Positions 30,631 through 40,259 of a stretch of DNA of 64,000 nucleotides are shown one piece after another. The DNA comes from Rhodophyticola porphyridii. GTDB taxonomy: Bacteria > Pseudomonadota > Alphaproteobacteria > Rhodobacterales > Rhodobacteraceae. Both the position numbers and the translations under genes were made by a program. Every line of letters begins with the position of its first letter. Position 1 is the first letter of the stretch. Below the pieces are notes generated by a model. It saw nothing but the letters and a program-made list of their open reading frames with translations. It ran no database searches and was not told the DNA's origin. The stretch is taken from NCBI RefSeq assembly GCF_003688285.1, contig NZ_RCNT01000007.1, forward strand, positions 62,001 to 126,000, read 5' to 3'.

Positions 30631-31970
30631 GCGATGCAACCGCACCCTCGCCGACGGCGCCGACATCCTCGCTTCTGAAGCAGGATGACCGGACCCGCCG
30701 CCGCAACCGCGCCGAAACACGCTTCCGCGCTTATGGCATGGCGGCCGTGATCGTCGGTATCCTCGCACTGGTCCTGCTGCTGACCTCGATCCTGTCGAAT
30801 GGTCTCAGCTCTTTCCGGCAGACCTTCATCACCTTCCCGGTGACGCTGGCCGAGGAAAGGCTTGATCCGCAGGGCAACCGCAACCCCGAGGAGATGGCGC
30901 GGGTCACAACCTTCGGTTACGCTCCGCTTCTGGGACAGAGCTTCGTTGAGCATGTTCAGTCGATGGGGATCGAGACCGACCTGGGGCCCCGCGAAATGGC
31001 GGCTATGATCTCGGATGAGGCCCCCGGGCAATTGCGCGCCATGGTGCTGGCCAATCCGGACATCGTGGGCGAAACGATCACGCTGGAATTGCTTGCCGGC
31101 GGCCGGATAGACGGGTTTTTCAAGGGCCGCGTCACCATGGCCAGCGCCGAGCGCGACAACAACGTTTCGCCCGAGCAATTGCTGTTGGCCGAGGCGCTGC
31201 GCGAGCAGGGCGTGATGGATACCCGCTTCAACTGGGACTTCATCACTGCGCCCGACGCCTCCGGCCAGCGCCCTGAGGCGGCCGGTCTGGGCGTAGCGAT
31301 CCTGGGGTCGTTCTACATGATGATCGTGGTTCTGGTCCTGGCGCTGCCGATCGGAGTGGCGGCGTCGATCTATCTTGAGGAGTTCGCACCGAAAAACCGG
31401 TTCACCGACCTGATCGAGGTGAATATTTCCAATCTTGCGGCCGTGCCGTCCATCGTCTTCGGTATCCTCGGCTTGGCGATCTTCATCAACTTCGCGGGAC
31501 TTCCGCAATCAGCGCCCATCGTCGGCGGGCTCGTACTGACCCTGATGACGCTTCCCACGATCATCATTGCCACCCGCGCATCGCTGCGCGCGGTGCCGCC
31601 TTCGATCCGCTCCGCTGCACTTGGCCTTGGCGCCTCCAAAATGCAATCGGTGTTCCACCACGTCCTGCCGCTGGCCGCACCCGGTATCCTGACCGGTACC
31701 ATTATCGGCCTTGCCCAGGCCCTTGGCGAAACCGCGCCGCTTCTGCTGATCGGCATGGTGGCATTCGTTCGCGAATACCCATCTGCCCCGCCGGACGGCT
31801 TTTTCGACCCGGCCTCGGCATTGCCAGTGCAGGTCTATAACTGGACACAACGCTCCGACCCTGCCTTTGTGGAACGAGCATCGGGCGCGATCATCGTGCT
31901 GCTTGTGTTTTTGATTTTCATGAATGCGGTCGCAATTCTGCTGCGCCGCCGGTTCGAGCGCCGCTGGTAA
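30627..31970 (+). CDS. pstA: Phosphate ABC transporter permease PstA
   Basis: A 447-residue inner-membrane subunit, longer than enterobacterial PstA because of a periplasmic domain at about 60-220 after the first helix. The permease loop near the C-terminus reads [20 protein letters not shown], with [18 protein letters not shown] at about 235-255. It starts at the ATG at 30627, overlapping the pstC stop by 4 bases; the longer open frame from 29886 is an out-of-frame reading through pstC. pstB follows after 20 bases. Confidence 0.94.
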   Translation: MSDATAPSPTAPTSSLLKQDDRTRRRNRAETRFRAYGMAAVIVGILALVLLLTSILSNGLSSFRQTFITFPVTLAEERLDPQGNRNPEEMARVTTFGYAPLLGQSFVEHVQSMGIETDLGPREMAAMISDEAPGQLRAMVLANPDIVGETITLELLAGGRIDGFFKGRVTMASAERDNNVSPEQLLLAEALREQGVMDTRFNWDFITAPDASGQRPEAAGLGVAILGSFYMMIVVLVLALPIGVAASIYLEEFAPKNRFTDLIEVNISNLAAVPSIVFGILGLAIFINFAGLPQSAPIVGGLVLTLMTLPTIIIATRASLRAVPPSIRSAALGLGASKMQSVFHHVLPLAAPGILTGTIIGLAQALGETAPLLLIGMVAFVREYPSAPPDGFFDPASALPVQVYNWTQRSDPAFVERASGAIIVLLVFLIFMNAVAILLRRRFERRW

Positions 31971-31990
31971 GCCCGATGGAGGACGCACAT

Positions 31991-32788
31991 ATGAACGACA
32001 TGCGAGCAGTGGAGCGCGACGTGGACACCAATGACCTGAAAATCACCGCCCGCGGGGTGGACGTGTTTTATGGCGACACGCATGCGATCAAGGATGTCGA
32101 TGTGGATATCGTCGACAACACCGTGACCGCTTTCATCGGCCCGTCGGGATGCGGAAAATCCACCTTCCTGCGATGCCTCAACCGGATGAACGACACAATC
32201 GACGTGGCCCGGGTTGAAGGCTCGATCATGCTTGACGGCGAAGACATCTACGATCCAAAGGTCGATCCGGTGCAGTTGCGCGCCAAGGTGGGGATGGTGT
32301 TTCAGAAGCCGAACCCGTTCCCGAAATCGATCTACGACAACGTGGCCTATGGCCCACGGATTCACGGGTTGGCCAAGGACAAGGCCGCGCTTGACGAAAT
32401 CGTCGAGAAATCGCTGCGTCGCGCCGCGCTCTGGGACGAGGCGAAGGACCGTCTGGACCAGCCGGGCACGGGCCTGTCCGGGGGCCAGCAGCAGCGGCTC
32501 TGCATCGCGCGTGCGGTGGCGACCAACCCCGAGGTTTTGCTGATGGACGAGCCATGCTCGGCGCTTGACCCTATCGCCACGGCGCAGATCGAGGAACTGA
32601 TCGACGAGTTGCGCTCCCGCTATTCCGTGGTCATCGTGACCCACTCGATGCAGCAGGCGGCCCGAGTCAGCCAGAAGACCGCGTTCTTCCACCTGGGCGA
32701 ACTGGTCGAGTTTGGCGAGACGGGGCACATTTTCACCAACCCGAGCGATCCCCGGACCGAAAGCTACATCACCGGCCGTATCGGGTAA
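31991..32788 (+). CDS. pstB: Phosphate ABC transporter ATPase PstB
   Basis: A 265-residue ATPase that energises phosphate import. Walker A is GPSGCGKST near residue 45, the signature is [14 protein letters not shown] near 160 and Walker B is [11 protein letters not shown] near 180. The start at 31991 is preferred because GGAGG lies 8 bases upstream; an ATG at 31976 overlaps that ribosome-binding site. It follows pstA by 20 bases and precedes phoU by 16 bases. Confidence 0.95.
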   Translation: MNDMRAVERDVDTNDLKITARGVDVFYGDTHAIKDVDVDIVDNTVTAFIGPSGCGKSTFLRCLNRMNDTIDVARVEGSIMLDGEDIYDPKVDPVQLRAKVGMVFQKPNPFPKSIYDNVAYGPRIHGLAKDKAALDEIVEKSLRRAALWDEAKDRLDQPGTGLSGGQQQRLCIARAVATNPEVLLMDEPCSALDPIATAQIEELIDELRSRYSVVIVTHSMQQAARVSQKTAFFHLGELVEFGETGHIFTNPSDPRTESYITGRIG

Positions 32789-32804
32789 GAGGCAGGCAAA
32801 AGAC

Positions 32805-33521
32805 ATGGCAAATCAAGAGCATATCGTCGCATCCTTCGACCGTGATCTCGAAGGAATCCAGGCGATGATCATGAAGATGGGCGGGCTTGTCGAAGACAGT
32901 ATCGTCAAATCCGCCGAAGCGCTGGAGACCCGCGACGAGGATCTTGCCCTGACGGTCAAGAACGGAGACAAGGCGATCGACGCGCTGGAGGAGCGGGTGA
33001 ACGAGGAGGCCGCGCGCATCCTGGCCCTGCGCCAACCGACCGCCTCGGACCTGCGCACGGTGTTGAGCGTGTTCCGCGTCTCGGCCAATCTGGAGCGGAT
33101 CGGCGATTACTCCAAGAACATCGCCAAGCGCTCTTCGGTCGTGATCCAGATGCAACCGATCAACGGGACCGCGGCAGCGCTCAAGCGCATGGCCCGCGTC
33201 GTCGAGTTGATGCTCAAGGACGCGCTCGACGCCTATATCCAGCGCGACGCGGATCTGGCCGCCGATGTGCGCGAGCGCGATCTGGAAGTCGATCAGATGT
33301 ATTCCGCGTTGTTTCGGGAATACCTGACTTTCATGATGGAGGATCCGCGCAACATCACCGCCTGCATGCATCTGCATTTCATGGCCAAGAACATCGAGCG
33401 CATGGGCGACCATGTCACCTCGATCTGTGAACAGGTCATTTATCTGGTAACGGGCGAGATGCCCGATGAGGACCGCCCGAAACAGGATCGGACACCTTAT
33501 GAAGAAGGGGCAGGGGGCTGA
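32805..33521 (+). CDS. phoU: Phosphate transport regulator PhoU
   Basis: A 238-residue all-helical protein with two PhoU repeats (about 10-95 and 115-200), each with the E/DxxxD metal-binding type of motif (for example DLAAD and HFMAKNIERMGDHVT). It couples the state of the Pst transporter to PhoR, holding PhoB off when phosphate is plentiful. Because PhoR here is soluble, PhoU is the likely bridge to the membrane. It stands between pstB and phoB, with only 3 bases to phoB. Confidence 0.94.
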   Translation: MANQEHIVASFDRDLEGIQAMIMKMGGLVEDSIVKSAEALETRDEDLALTVKNGDKAIDALEERVNEEAARILALRQPTASDLRTVLSVFRVSANLERIGDYSKNIAKRSSVVIQMQPINGTAAALKRMARVVELMLKDALDAYIQRDADLAADVRERDLEVDQMYSALFREYLTFMMEDPRNITACMHLHFMAKNIERMGDHVTSICEQVIYLVTGEMPDEDRPKQDRTPYEEGAGG

Positions 33522-33524
33522 CAG

Positions 33525-34211
33525 ATGGCAGGCGAACCTCTGGTACTCGTGGTGGAGGACGAACCGGCGCAGCGCGAGGTGCTGGCTTACAATATTCGAG
33601 CCGAAGGCTTCCAGGTCGTCACCGCCGAGGCCGGAGACGAGGCGTTGGTTCTGGTCCGTGAAACGCCTCCCGATGTTATCATTCTGGACTGGATGTTGCC
33701 CCATGTCTCGGGCATCGAGGTGTGCCGGCAGCTGAAAAACGGCACCGATACAAGCCGGATCCCCGTCATCATGCTGTCGGCCCGCTCCGAAGAGGTCGAC
33801 AAGGTGCGCGGGCTGGAAACCGGTGCCGATGATTATGTGGTCAAACCCTATTCAGTGGCCGAGCTTCTGGCGCGGCTGCGCACGCAGCTTCGCCGCATCC
33901 GCCCCGCCGCGGTGGGTGAGCGGCTGGAATATGACGACATCCTTCTGGATATGACCGAACACCGGGTCTACAGGGCCGGCGCCTCCCTTACCCTGGGCCC
34001 GACCGAGTTCCGCCTGCTGACGGCGTTCATGGAGCGTCCGGGTCGCGTCTGGAGCCGGGAGCAACTGCTCGATCGGGTCTGGGGGCGCGACATCTATGTC
34101 GACAGCCGGACGGTCGATGTGCATGTTGGCCGCCTGCGCAAGGTGCTGCGAAGCTCCGGCAGCGATGACCCGATCCGCACGGTCCGTGGCGCGGGCTATG
34201 CCTTGGGTTAG
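33525..34211 (+). CDS. phoB: Phosphate regulon response regulator PhoB
   Basis: A 228-residue OmpR-type response regulator. The receiver domain (about 1-120) has the acidic pair near E11-D12, phospho-acceptor D55 (ILDWMLP) and K105 in DDYVVKPYS. The C-terminal winged helix (about 130-228) includes SREQLLDRVWG and YVDSRTVDVHVGRLRKVLR. It binds the PHO box before pstS. It is the last gene of the cluster; about 0.6 kb without a gene follows. Confidence 0.95.
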   Translation: MAGEPLVLVVEDEPAQREVLAYNIRAEGFQVVTAEAGDEALVLVRETPPDVIILDWMLPHVSGIEVCRQLKNGTDTSRIPVIMLSARSEEVDKVRGLETGADDYVVKPYSVAELLARLRTQLRRIRPAAVGERLEYDDILLDMTEHRVYRAGASLTLGPTEFRLLTAFMERPGRVWSREQLLDRVWGRDIYVDSRTVDVHVGRLRKVLRSSGSDDPIRTVRGAGYALG

Positions 34212-34794
34212 GTTCAACCAGTAAGTATCTGCCTGAATTCATTAAAACAGATCTTCTCGGGCCATCCAACCCACATTACGAACGCGGGGTTGGTAGTTTT
34301 CTCATCAAGCGACACGGGCTGACTGGCCGTGGGCTCGGTTCCGAAAGTCCGGAGATTGGAAGCCGATGCATTGTTACCCGGGGCCCGTGTCACAATTATG
34401 TTTGCGCGCTGTCGCTTCACTGCCGATTTCAGCGGTTGTTTGAACACTCAGACACTCAGCTGTCGCGCCCGGGACCAGGTTTCAACTCGGAGGGGGAGCT
34501 ACCAGAGCGCAGCCATTATCGCTCACATAGTATTCGCATAATCAGGATTATGTAAATAAAACTGGCAGAATCGATCCCTGATACGACATAGCACAACTCT
34601 GGGCTGAATCGCCTTGAATACCCTGCGCCCCGCAGATCGGTGTTTCAAAACTGGTCGTGCATCCTGATGTAAGACGGCAAGGACGATTTCAACGTCTCCC
34701 CATAACCCGTTGAAAAAATATGGATCTGTTCTTGAGTAACTCCGCCAGTATTCTGCCGGCATCTGAAATTTACGAAACCGGATCAGCGCCCGGC
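34212..34794. other. Long intergenic region with a 16-bp palindrome
   Basis: About 580 bp of lower-GC sequence with no convincing gene; the short frames show no family features, start signals or codon bias. A perfect palindrome CATAATC-AG-GATTATG lies at 34537-34552. No PHO box or canonical lux box was found. It may hold the 3' end of the phoB transcript, a small RNA or a regulator site for aroQ-luxR, but I cannot support any of these specifically. Confidence 0.4.
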
Positions 34795-34824
34795 TCGACA
34801 TCTTTTATCTATCCAATCTATAGT
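34795..34824 (+). promoter_or_regulatory. Putative promoter of aroQ-luxR
   Basis: TCGACA (34795-34800) and TATAGT (34819-34824) are 18 bases apart and would start transcription near 34831, 16 bases before the aroQ ATG. Both boxes are close to sigma70 consensus. Confidence 0.45.
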
Positions 34825-34846
34825 CTTAACAACATTGGGGAATGTG

Positions 34847-35287
34847 ATGAAAATCTTGGTCTTGAACGGGCCCAATCTAAACCTTCTCGGTCAGAGAGAA
34901 CCGGAGATTTACGGAGCGGCAACGCTGGCCGATATCGAGGCGGAATGCGTCAAGACCGGCCGCGAGATCTCTGTCGAGGTGCAGTTCCTTCAATCGAACC
35001 ATGAAGGCGCCCTGGTCGATGCGATCCAGGACGCTGTCGGCCGCTTCGACGGCATCGTGCTCAACGCCGGCGCCTATACCCACAGCTCGATCGCCCTGCG
35101 CGATGCGATCAGCGCAACCGCCCTGCCCGTGCTTGAGCTGCATCTCAGCAACACCCACGCCCGCGAGACATTCCGGCATCGCTCAATGATCGCGGGCGTC
35201 TGTATCGGTGTGATCGCGGGGTTTGGCGCGGCGGGCTATCCGCTTGCGCTGAGGGCGCTGGCCGGACATTTGAGGCCCGGTACATGA
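34847..35287 (+). CDS. aroQ: 3-dehydroquinate dehydratase, type II
   Basis: A 146-residue enzyme of the shikimate pathway that makes 3-dehydroshikimate. The entry motif [20 protein letters not shown] carries the catalytic Tyr22, [11 protein letters not shown] and [17 protein letters not shown] follow, and the catalytic His is in [13 protein letters not shown] near 103. The ATG at 34847 gives the conserved start; a TTG at 34835 is less likely. The stop overlaps the start of a LuxR gene by 4 bases, an unusual partnership. Confidence 0.95.
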   Translation: MKILVLNGPNLNLLGQREPEIYGAATLADIEAECVKTGREISVEVQFLQSNHEGALVDAIQDAVGRFDGIVLNAGAYTHSSIALRDAISATALPVLELHLSNTHARETFRHRSMIAGVCIGVIAGFGAAGYPLALRALAGHLRPGT

Positions 35288-36066
35288 AGCGCCTGCAGCC
35301 CTATCTCGCGATGCGCTCGGTCGAGGAATTGTGGGCACACCACACGCGTGTCATGGCAAAGTTCGGCTTCGACCGTCTGTTTTATGCCTATAGCGCGTTC
35401 CGAAATCTCAAGACACTCGGCAATCCCGAAGATGCGCTCCTGTTGACCAATCATCCGACCGATTACGTCGAGGAATATGTCAACAAAGGGCTGTTCCGGG
35501 ATGGTCCGATGATGAAATGGGCGGCGCGTAATGTTGGCGCGGTGAGCTGGCGGCAGGTGCGCGAGGAAGTTGCCCGCCGGGAGATGAGCCCGGGCGAGCG
35601 TCATGTGTTTGAACTGAATCAGCGTTTCGGGCTCATTGCCGGCTATACGATCAGCTTTCCCATGGCGATCAAGCACGCCAGCGCCGGCATCGGCCTGACT
35701 GCGCGCGAGGGCCTTGATCAGGACGATGTGGATGCGATCTGGCAACGCGACGGCGAGATCATCGAGATCATCAATCACGTGGCCCATCTGTGCATTTCAC
35801 AACTGCCAGCGACCGGGCAAAGCCGGATGCTGACCCGCCGGCAGACAGAGGTTCTGGAACTCGTGGCCGATGGCAAGACCATTCAGGATATTGCCCTGCT
35901 TCTGGAACGCAATGCGGCCACAGTGGAGAAGCACCTGCGCGGTGCGCGCGACACGTTGGGGGTCGAGACAACGGCACAGGCCGTGCGCAAAGCCTCGATC
36001 CTGAACCAGATTTTCCTGCTGGAGCCGCCGCACCCTGCCCCGCAATCGCAGATGTCGCTTCAGTAG
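35284..36066 (+). CDS. LuxR-family regulator with autoinducer-binding domain (solo)
   Basis: A 260-residue regulator with an autoinducer-binding domain (about 15-175) and a GerE-type helix-turn-helix (about 182-245, [21 protein letters not shown]). Of the TraR ligand-pocket residues, the Trp of the W...Y motif is Tyr61 here, Tyr65 is kept, the Asp-Pro pair reads D73-G-P, and W89 matches the second Trp. Loss of the first Trp suggests a ligand other than a standard acyl-homoserine lactone, or none. No luxI synthase is in the window, so it is a LuxR solo co-transcribed with aroQ. Confidence 0.88.
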   Translation: MKRLQPYLAMRSVEELWAHHTRVMAKFGFDRLFYAYSAFRNLKTLGNPEDALLLTNHPTDYVEEYVNKGLFRDGPMMKWAARNVGAVSWRQVREEVARREMSPGERHVFELNQRFGLIAGYTISFPMAIKHASAGIGLTAREGLDQDDVDAIWQRDGEIIEIINHVAHLCISQLPATGQSRMLTRRQTEVLELVADGKTIQDIALLLERNAATVEKHLRGARDTLGVETTAQAVRKASILNQIFLLEPPHPAPQSQMSLQ

Positions 36067-36095
36067 CGGCCTGCCCGGAGCATCGCGCCCGCTGC

Positions 36096-36632
36096 TTACA
36101 GACGTTTGAGATAGGTCCATGTTGCGACCTTGGCGTTTCGGGCGACGGAAAACGCCTCCGCATCGCCGAGATAGTCGAAACCCGCATTCGTCAACACCCG
36201 GGCACTTGCCGGATTGTCCTGAAACACGCTGCCGAAGATGGTGGAGTTTTCGAGTGGATTGCCCTCCACGAGAGCCTTCACAGCCTCCGAGGCAAGGCCC
36301 GTGTTCCACATACCCGGTGCAATCCAGTATCCGATCTCCGACTGCCCCCTGTCCATCTGCCGAAGGGAGATCACGCCCAGAAGCTCGGATCCGCCTGCGT
36401 TCGAGGCGTCCATGACCCAGACATGCTCGCTGCGGTCGCCGGCCTGCGCGCCGGCAATGAACATCTCCGTCGCACCCGGGGGCAGCGGATGCGGGATGGT
36501 CGTCGTCATCTCGGCCACGCGCTTGTCCGATGTGTACATCTTCATCAGACCTGCATCGGAGCCGCGTACCGGGCGCAGCACAAAGCGCGGCGTGTCGATC
36601 ACGGCCTGGGCGATGATGGCTTCCTGTTTCAT
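36096..36632 (-). CDS. GNAT-family N-acetyltransferase
   Basis: A 178-residue acetyltransferase of the RimJ/RimL-like group. It opens with TPRFVLRPVRGSDAGLM, and EIGYWIAPGMWNTGLASEAVKALV carries the acetyl-CoA loop, followed by NPASARVLTNAGFDYLG. The target (protein N-terminus or small molecule) is unknown. The start at 36632 has GAGGAGGGG just upstream; the longer frame to 36707 has no signal. It follows rpmA on the same strand after the terminator; GNAT genes often sit near rplU-rpmA in Rhodobacterales. Confidence 0.88.
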   Translation of the reverse strand: MKQEAIIAQAVIDTPRFVLRPVRGSDAGLMKMYTSDKRVAEMTTTIPHPLPPGATEMFIAGAQAGDRSEHVWVMDASNAGGSELLGVISLRQMDRGQSEIGYWIAPGMWNTGLASEAVKALVEGNPLENSTIFGSVFQDNPASARVLTNAGFDYLGDAEAFSVARNAKVATWTYLKRL

Positions 36633-36740
36633 CCTGTCCCCTCCTCGAACCAGATGTCCTTGGCCCCCTGCCTCCCTCCTCAGGTGGCGATCGGCCTGCG
36701 GGCACACAAGGGGGTGTAACGCCTTGTTATGTCCGAAATG

Positions 36741-36767
36741 AAAAAGGGCCGGCGTTTCCGCCGACCC
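36741..36767 (-). terminator. Terminator after rpmA
   Basis: Read leftward, GGGTCGGCG pairs with CGCCGGCCC around a GAAA tetraloop (one G-U pair) and is followed by five U residues. It ends the rplU-rpmA transcript 26 bases after the rpmA stop and separates it from the GNAT gene. Confidence 0.88.
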
Positions 36768-36792
36768 TCTCTGAATTATGTTCAGGCTCGGC

Positions 36793-37062
36793 TTACTCAG
36801 CTGCGTCTGCGCGCGGCATCACGGAAATGAAGGTGCGGCCCTTGAAGCCCTTGGAAAAGGACACGTGGCCTTCGTCGATTGCGAAGATCGTGTGATCCTT
36901 GCCCATTCCGACGCCTTGGCCCGGCCACCATTTGGTGCCGCGCTGACGCACGATGATGTTGCCCGGTATAACGGCTTCGCCGCCGAATTTCTTCACACCC
37001 AGACGGCGCCCGGCTGAATCGCGCCCGTTGCGCGAAGAGCCACCTGCTTTTTTATGTGCCAT
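36793..37062 (-). CDS. rpmA: 50S ribosomal protein L27
   Basis: An 89-residue large-subunit protein. The N-terminus [21 protein letters not shown] is the peptidyl-transferase-facing tail, and [18 protein letters not shown] follows. Full length and complete. It follows rplU by 12 bases and ends before a terminator. Confidence 0.97.
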   Translation of the reverse strand: MAHKKAGGSSRNGRDSAGRRLGVKKFGGEAVIPGNIIVRQRGTKWWPGQGVGMGKDHTIFAIDEGHVSFSKGFKGRTFISVMPRADAAE

Positions 37063-37074
37063 GTGTCTCTCTCC

Positions 37075-37758
37075 TTACTCGGCCAGTTTCTTGGCCTGGT
37101 CTACCCAGCCTTCACGCTCGATCCGGCCTTTGAACGACAGCTTTTCGTCCATCTCGGCGATATCGCTCTCGCTCCAGCCCGCGATCTGGGCGAAGGTCGT
37201 GACACCCGCGGCGTGCAGCTTCTTCTCCAGCGCCGGACCAACGCCGGAAAGCTGTTTCAGATCGTCACCACCGGCCGTTTCGGCTTTGGGCGCGGCCTTC
37301 TTCGCAGCCGGTTTTTTCGGGGCCGCCTCGGCCGCCGGTTCAGCTTTCGCCTTAGGCGCGGCCTTTGCCTTTTTCGGCGCAGGCTCGGCAACCGCCGGCG
37401 CGGAACCCGCCCCGATCGCCGCCATCACGCCGGATTTCTCGGCACCCTTCTCAAGGATCTCGGTGATCCGCAAAAGGGTCAGTTGCTGGCGGTGTCCCTT
37501 CGTGCGCTTCGACGAATGCTTACGCCGGCGCTTCACGAAGTGGATCAGCTTCTCGCCCTTGATCTGGTCGATCACTGTGGCCTGCACCGCGGCACCCGCC
37601 ACATTGGGGGAGCCCACGACCGGCGCATTGCCGCCAAGCATCAGAATCTCGTTGAACTGAACGGTGTCACCCGCCGCAGCGGCCAGCTTTTCAACGCGCA
37701 GAACATCGCCTGACTGCACCTTGTACTGCTTGCCACCGGTCTTCAGGACCGCAAACAT
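37075..37758 (-). CDS. rplU: 50S ribosomal protein L21 with C-terminal extension
   Basis: Residues 1-103 are a normal L21 ([18 protein letters not shown] and [19 protein letters not shown]). Residues 104-165 form a low-complexity Ala/Lys/Pro/Glu linker. Residues about 166-227 resemble a helix-hairpin-helix module ([20 protein letters not shown]) of the kind that binds nucleic acid. Total length of 227 is about twice that of E. coli L21. The long form is, as far as I recall, common in Rhodobacterales; what the tail contacts is not known. It leads rpmA. Confidence 0.95.
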   Translation of the reverse strand: MFAVLKTGGKQYKVQSGDVLRVEKLAAAAGDTVQFNEILMLGGNAPVVGSPNVAGAAVQATVIDQIKGEKLIHFVKRRRKHSSKRTKGHRQQLTLLRITEILEKGAEKSGVMAAIGAGSAPAVAEPAPKKAKAAPKAKAEPAAEAAPKKPAAKKAAPKAETAGGDDLKQLSGVGPALEKKLHAAGVTTFAQIAGWSESDIAEMDEKLSFKGRIEREGWVDQAKKLAE

Positions 37759-37991
37759 ATCGTCTTCCTTCTACCCCGCGCCCTGTGGCCCCCGTCATCC
37801 GGGTGTTTTCGCGGCTCTGGCCGCGCCTCGGGCTGCGTGCCCCGATCGGGACATCTTCGACAAATCAAAACCGCCGCAAGGTTCCCCCCACGGCGACAGA
37901 GGCCTGCATATGCCTCAGGCACGCCCCCCTGTCAAGCGGTCGGGCCCGTTGTTTCGGCGGCGAACCGCGGCGCGGCCCCTGCCCTCTTCCC

Positions 37992-38882
37992 TCATGTTTC
38001 CTCCCCCGCGACGAAAAGCGCGGCGGCGGCGCCCAGATCGTAGCTGACGGCTTCGAACATCGCATCGAAGGCGGCGAAAAGGGCGCGGTTCAGGGCCTGC
38101 CCCGCGGAGCTGTTCGACAGATCGATATAGGCCTGCAGATCCGCGTCGCTCAGCTCGTCATAGGCCATCAGCTGATAGGAGTAGAGCCAGAGCACCGTCT
38201 CCTCCCGGATCTCGGGCTCCTGCCCCCAGATTTCCGCCAGCATGATGTCTTCGGGCAGGTCGATCTCGAACGCGTCGCCGTCAGCCAGCCCGCGATAGAA
38301 GGCGAAATTCGAGTTGAGCGCGCCCGCAACGTTCAGATCAACAAGGCTGTTGGCGTCGTTGAAGGTTTCCAGCAGCTCCAACCGGGGGCTCATCGCGGCC
38401 AGCTCCTCGCGATAGATGATGTTGGCCGCCTCTTCCACCACCGGATCCATGATCTCGCGCCGCGCGACAACCTCGCCCTCGACAATCCGCTGCCCGATAT
38501 CGGAGGCGAAAAACGCGGCAAGATCCGCGAACTCTTCCTCGCTGAACGCATCGGCGGGCAGCGCGGTCTCGAAGGCGGATGTCAGACGATCCAGATTGTA
38601 GATCCGTGAGACGATTGCCCGCCACGCGGCACCGCCCTGACCGGGGAACATCTCGGCTTCTAGATCCTGACCGTATTCGATCCCCTCGATCGACATGATC
38701 TCCAGAACGTCATAAAGCCCCATCGCCTGAAAAAGCGCGTGAAGATCCGGATTTTCGCGCGCCAGGGCGCTGTTCGGCACCACCTGCGCCTGCAGCGGCG
38801 CGTCCGGGGTGGTCTGGGCCACGCCGGGCGCGGTGAATGCCGGCAACATAAGCGCGGCGCAGGTGATCAGGGCACGCAGCAT
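37992..38882 (-). CDS. DUF2059 domain exported protein
   Basis: A 296-residue protein with a Sec signal peptide (cleavage after GVAQ near residue 23). The mature part is helical and acidic, with DUF2059-like repeats of amphipathic helices (for example EEFADLAAFFASDIGQRIVEGE and RALFAAFDAMFEAVSYD). The start at 38882 is supported by AGGAG 6 bases upstream and by the signal peptide; the longer frame to 38957 lacks both. It lies between rplU and the tRNA gene and is not obviously part of an operon. Function unknown. Confidence 0.85.
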   Translation of the reverse strand: MLRALITCAALMLPAFTAPGVAQTTPDAPLQAQVVPNSALARENPDLHALFQAMGLYDVLEIMSIEGIEYGQDLEAEMFPGQGGAAWRAIVSRIYNLDRLTSAFETALPADAFSEEEFADLAAFFASDIGQRIVEGEVVARREIMDPVVEEAANIIYREELAAMSPRLELLETFNDANSLVDLNVAGALNSNFAFYRGLADGDAFEIDLPEDIMLAEIWGQEPEIREETVLWLYSYQLMAYDELSDADLQAYIDLSNSSAGQALNRALFAAFDAMFEAVSYDLGAAAALFVAGEET

Positions 38883-39092
38883 GGGTTCTCCTGTGATGAC
38901 CGAAAGACCAGATTGACCATAAACATGGGTAACGGTCGGGGGGAAATCCACCGCCAAAACGCAAATGTCTCGAAGAGTTGAGCGACGCGCCGCATGGAGG
39001 CCTGCCGGGGACGGCGGCCAAAGATGTTCACGCCCCCTTGCGCGGGCCCGCGCCTGCCGCTATTCCACCGCTTCACGACCCCCATGAAGCGC

Positions 39093-39182
39093 GGAGAGGT
39101 GCCGGAGTGGTCGAACGGGGCGGTCTCGAAAACCGTTGTGGGTGCAAGCCTACCCAGGGTTCGAATCCCTGTCTCTCCGCCA
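39093..39182 (+). tRNA. tRNA-Ser(CGA)
   Basis: A 90-nt serine tRNA with encoded CCA end. The acceptor stem GGAGAGG pairs with TCTCTCC, the anticodon loop is CTCGAAA with CGA at 39127-39129, a long variable arm follows, and the T arm is GGGTTCGAATCCC. It decodes UCG codons. tRNA-Ser genes are frequent integration sites, but no integrase and no copy of its 3' end was found nearby. Confidence 0.95.
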
Positions 39183-39551
39183 CAAAATCCTGACTTTATT
39201 ATGATTTTATGATTTTTTTGGGTCGCCCCCCGCGCTAATCGGATTGTCCGAAGTCGGTCGCGCAAGCCTACGCCTTGTCCGTTGTGAAACTGGTCGGGGA
39301 AGCGCCGACCGGTGCAAGCCTTCAACCTTCTTGCCAATCTGGGCCCGCCGCACCGTTGGGAAAATGCGGTTTGAAACTTGCCAGCCGATCATCAAGCTGA
39401 CGCTTCAGGTAAGACATCGTCGCCGTGTCTTTCCGCGTCAATCGGCTTTGTGCAAGCTGACATGTGCCCCATCTCTGTTCTTCGTTTCACGGAACAGAGC
39501 AGAGGACCGCTCAACTGGCGGAGGATCAAGTGGTGGGGGAGGAATGTCCGA
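39183..39551. other. Intergenic region after tRNA-Ser
   Basis: About 370 bp with no supported gene. A T-rich stretch (39205-39220) directly after the tRNA may serve as its terminator. Open frames here lack start signals and family features. No attachment-site repeat of the tRNA end is visible. Confidence 0.5.
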
Positions 39552-40259
39552 TTATGAAAGCTCGGTAACGAAATCCCACCGATCGCCTCGGAAGGTCGAC
39601 CGCGTGAACTCCACGGCGCGCTCTCTGCAATAGCCGATGCGAGTGATGAGCAGGCCCGGCGCGCCCGGCGTCACCTCGAGCAGCTTGGCCATGGCGGGGT
39701 CGATGGCAACGGCGGTCAGGCGTTGGACAGCGCGGACAGGGCGCATGCCCCGTCTGTCCATCGTCTCATAGAGCGAATCCGACACAAGTTCGGGGGTTGC
39801 GAGAGCATCGGCGACAACTGTCGTCGCCTCCACGGCAAGCGGCTGCCCGTCAGCAGACCTGAGCCGTTTGATCCGCGTCACCGGCGAACTCGGTCCGAGG
39901 CCGAGGGCGATAACCTCTTCCGGGCTCGCTCGGCCGACGCTGCTGGAAATCACGCGCGAGTTGCCGGTCATACCCCGGGCAGCGAGGTCCTCGGAAAAGC
40001 TCGTCAGCACCGACAGCGGCTGCGAGAAGCGTCGCGCAACGAAAGTCCCGGCGCCGCGCCGCTGTTCGACGAGACCGCGCTGCCGCAGTTCCTCGATCGC
40101 TCGACGCGCCGTGACGCGGCTGACGCCATGCATCTCGGCCAGCGCACGTTCAGCAGGAAGCGCCGTGCCCGGAGCGAGTTCGTCGCTCTCGATCTGGCGA
40201 ACGAGCATTTCGGCCAGGCGGCGGTAGCGCGCCTGCTTGGGTATAACGGCCTCGGTCAC
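39552..40259 (-). CDS. GntR/HutC-family repressor of the amino-sugar genes
   Basis: A 235-residue repressor with an N-terminal winged helix (about 10-75, ALPAERALAEMHGVSRVTARRAI) and a UTRA ligand domain (about 90-230) ending in VEFTRSTFRGDRWDFVTE. UTRA repressors of this length are commonly NagR/DasR-like and respond to amino-sugar phosphates. It starts with GTG at 40259, overlapping the kinase stop by 4 bases, so repressor and kinase are coupled. The clustered half-sites at 41213-41281 are its likely operators. Confidence 0.9.
   Translation of the reverse strand: MTEAVIPKQARYRRLAEMLVRQIESDELAPGTALPAERALAEMHGVSRVTARRAIEELRQRGLVEQRRGAGTFVARRFSQPLSVLTSFSEDLAARGMTGNSRVISSSVGRASPEEVIALGLGPSSPVTRIKRLRSADGQPLAVEATTVVADALATPELVSDSLYETMDRRGMRPVRAVQRLTAVAIDPAMAKLLEVTPGAPGLLITRIGYCRERAVEFTRSTFRGDRWDFVTELS

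Noticed and set aside
34440-34470. Short CACTCAG tandem motif considered as a CRISPR-like or regulatory repeat
   Set aside because: Only two partial copies occur; no array or spacing pattern exists anywhere in the window.
34537-34552. Palindrome considered as a lux box
   Set aside because: It is 16 bp with a CATAATC arm and does not match the 18-20 bp ACCTG-type lux consensus; kept only as an unexplained palindrome.
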